Origin: Streptomyces prunicolor NBRC 13075
GTDB taxonomy: Bacteria; Actinomycetota; Actinomycetes; Streptomycetales; Streptomycetaceae
DNA length: 39,999 nucleotides
Assembly (NCBI RefSeq): GCF_000367365.1
Contig: NZ_BARF01000037.1
Location: 1 to 39,999, forward strand
Direction: 5' to 3'
In this document: positions 38,925 to 39,999 of the stretch, piece after piece
How positions within the stretch are numbered: position 1 is the stretch's first letter
Layout: each line of letters opens with the position of its first letter
Position numbers and translations under genes: made by a program
The notes under the pieces: model-generated
What the model was told of the DNA's origin: nothing
What the model saw: only the letters and a program-made list of their open reading frames with translations
Databases searched by the model: none

Positions 38925-39887
38925 ACCGTTCGTGAGGACGATCTTGCCGAACTGGCCGCCGGAGTCGAGCCGTTCGAAGCCTTCGCGGGCGCGGTCCATG
39001 GGCAGCACCTCGTCGATGACCGGCCGTACACCCGTCGCGGCGCAGAAGGCGAGCAGGTCCTCCAGCTCGTCCTTGGTGCCCATGGTCGAGCCGACGACCT
39101 TGAGTTCGAGGAAGAAGATGCGGGTGAGTTCGGCGTGCGAGGGCCGGTCGCCGCTGGTGGCACCGGAGATGACGAGCGTGCCGCCGGGCTTCAGGGACTT
39201 CACCGAGTGGGACCAGGTGGCGGCGCCGACGGTCTCGATGACGGCGTCGACGCGCTGCGGCAGCCGCGCCCCCGGCTCCACCGCCTCCAGGGCGCCCAGC
39301 TCCAGCGCCCGCTTCCGCTTGGCCTCGTCCCGGCTGGTCGCGAAGACCCGCAGCCCGGCCGCCTTGGCGAGCACGATGGCAGCCGTGGCGACACCGCCGC
39401 CGGCACCCTGCACGAGCACCGAATCTCCGGGCCGTACACCGGAGTTGGTGAAGAGCATGCGGTACGCGGTCAGCCAGGCCGTGGGCAGACAGGCGGCTTC
39501 CGCGAAGGACAGTTCCTTCGGCTTCGGCAGGACGTTCCACGTCGGTACGGCGACCTGCTCGGCGAAGGTGCCCTGGTAGTGCTCGGTGAGGATGGAACGG
39601 GGCTCCTTGGGGCCGACGCCGTGACCGGTCTGGCCGATGACGGAGTGCAGGACGACCTCGTTGCCGTCCGCGTCGACACCGGCGGCGTCGCAGCCGAGGA
39701 TCATCGGCAGCTTGTCCTCCGCGAGGCCGACGCCGCGCAGGGACCAGAGGTCATGGTGGTTGAGGGAGGCGGCCTTGACGTCGACGACACTCCAGCCCGG
39801 CCGGGCCTCGGGGGCGGGACGCTCCCCCAACTCAAGGCCGGAGAGCGGCTGGTCGCGGTCGATTCGGGCGGCGTAGACGGCGAACAT
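38922..39887 (-). CDS. MDR-superfamily oxidoreductase (quinone-reductase / zinc-binding dehydrogenase type)
   Basis: 321 aa, ATG 39887. GroES-like N-terminal domain with SLNHHDLWSLRG and LGCDAAG, then a Rossmann domain with the NAD(P) motif VLVQGAGGGVATAAIVLAKA (157-176). The usual catalytic zinc ligands are not evident, so it is nearer to zinc-free quinone oxidoreductases and enoyl reductases. C-terminal GFERLDSGGQFGKIVLTNG is typical. The substrate is unknown. Confidence 0.92.
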   Translation of the reverse strand: MFAVYAARIDRDQPLSGLELGERPAPEARPGWSVVDVKAASLNHHDLWSLRGVGLAEDKLPMILGCDAAGVDADGNEVVLHSVIGQTGHGVGPKEPRSILTEHYQGTFAEQVAVPTWNVLPKPKELSFAEAACLPTAWLTAYRMLFTNSGVRPGDSVLVQGAGGGVATAAIVLAKAAGLRVFATSRDEAKRKRALELGALEAVEPGARLPQRVDAVIETVGAATWSHSVKSLKPGGTLVISGATSGDRPSHAELTRIFFLELKVVGSTMGTKDELEDLLAFCAATGVRPVIDEVLPMDRAREGFERLDSGGQFGKIVLTNG

Positions 39888-39946
39888 GACCTTGACGATA
39901 GGCTCCGCCGGTTGACCAGGGAACTACCTCGCGCTGTGACACATGC

Positions 39947-39962
39947 CCTCTTGCGCAAGAGG
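39947..39962. promoter_or_regulatory. 16-bp perfect palindrome, candidate operator
   Basis: CCTCTTGCGCAAGAGG, 60 bp upstream of the oxidoreductase start; suits a dimeric regulator such as a MarR or HxlR type. The rest of the window to 39999 shows no gene I can support. Confidence 0.5.
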
Positions 39963-39999
39963 TGCGGGGTATTCACCTGGTCGTCCCCTGGGGGCTGCG

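Overview
The window is high-GC actinobacterial chromosome and almost certainly Streptomyces. It carries a conservon, a whiJ/abaA-type XRE-DUF397 cluster, a Lon gene with HAIR and ClgR-type boxes, a fused E1/E2 2-oxoglutarate dehydrogenase, and several genes that look leaderless. No database was searched; all family assignments come from reading motifs.

Layout: (1) 1-2224: end of a TetR regulator, a small unknown protein and a secreted NlpC/P60 hydrolase, then a dispersed Streptomyces-type intergenic repeat. (2) 2225-10852: an integrated element of 8,578 bp bounded by a perfect 50-bp direct repeat. Minus-strand genes are tyrosine integrase, excisionase, an AAA+/SF3-like ATPase, an HNH nuclease and two unknown proteins. 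On the plus strand are a GntR/HutC regulator and a GNAT acetyltransferase, followed by about 1.3 kb of non-coding DNA packed with inverted repeats and iterons. (3) 10799-16406: the target gene (StyA-like FAD monooxygenase) downstream of a four-gene conservon (cvnA-D). (4) 16748-21733: PP2C-like phosphatase, MarR regulator, GH25 muramidase, Lon and its control region. (5) 21831-25300: gene remnants, an unknown 378-residue protein, an anti-sigma-like ATPase, an XRE/DUF5753 regulator and two tandem DUF397 proteins. (6) 25340-35344: GNAT, rhomboid-like protein, spermidine-synthase-like protein, a two-component pair, 2-oxoglutarate dehydrogenase, DUF6104 and an unknown protein. (7) 35472-39999: DUF4097-PadR operon, HTH-ClpN operon with twin operators, and an MDR oxidoreductase.

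The integrated element is the most interesting part. It inserted into the 3' end of a protein-coding gene and restored the last 17 codons, changing the stop from TAG to TAA. It has symmetric 19-bp candidate integrase arm sites exactly 69 bp from the core on both sides. It encodes one putative replication ATPase and has two inverted iteron modules (unit GCGGACGCT), one enclosing the only clearly AT-rich block of its iteron region. A divergent GntR regulator sits beside three perfect palindromic operators. It has no recognisable conjugation, capsid or terminase gene. I therefore read it as a small integrative replicon, either a phage satellite or a stripped-down AICE; which of the two is inference.

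The rest is ordinary core chromosome with a few good regulatory sites: HAIR and ClgR-type boxes at lon, a palindrome over the -10 of the DUF4097-PadR operon, and twin 18-bp palindromes covering the promoter of the HTH-ClpN operon.
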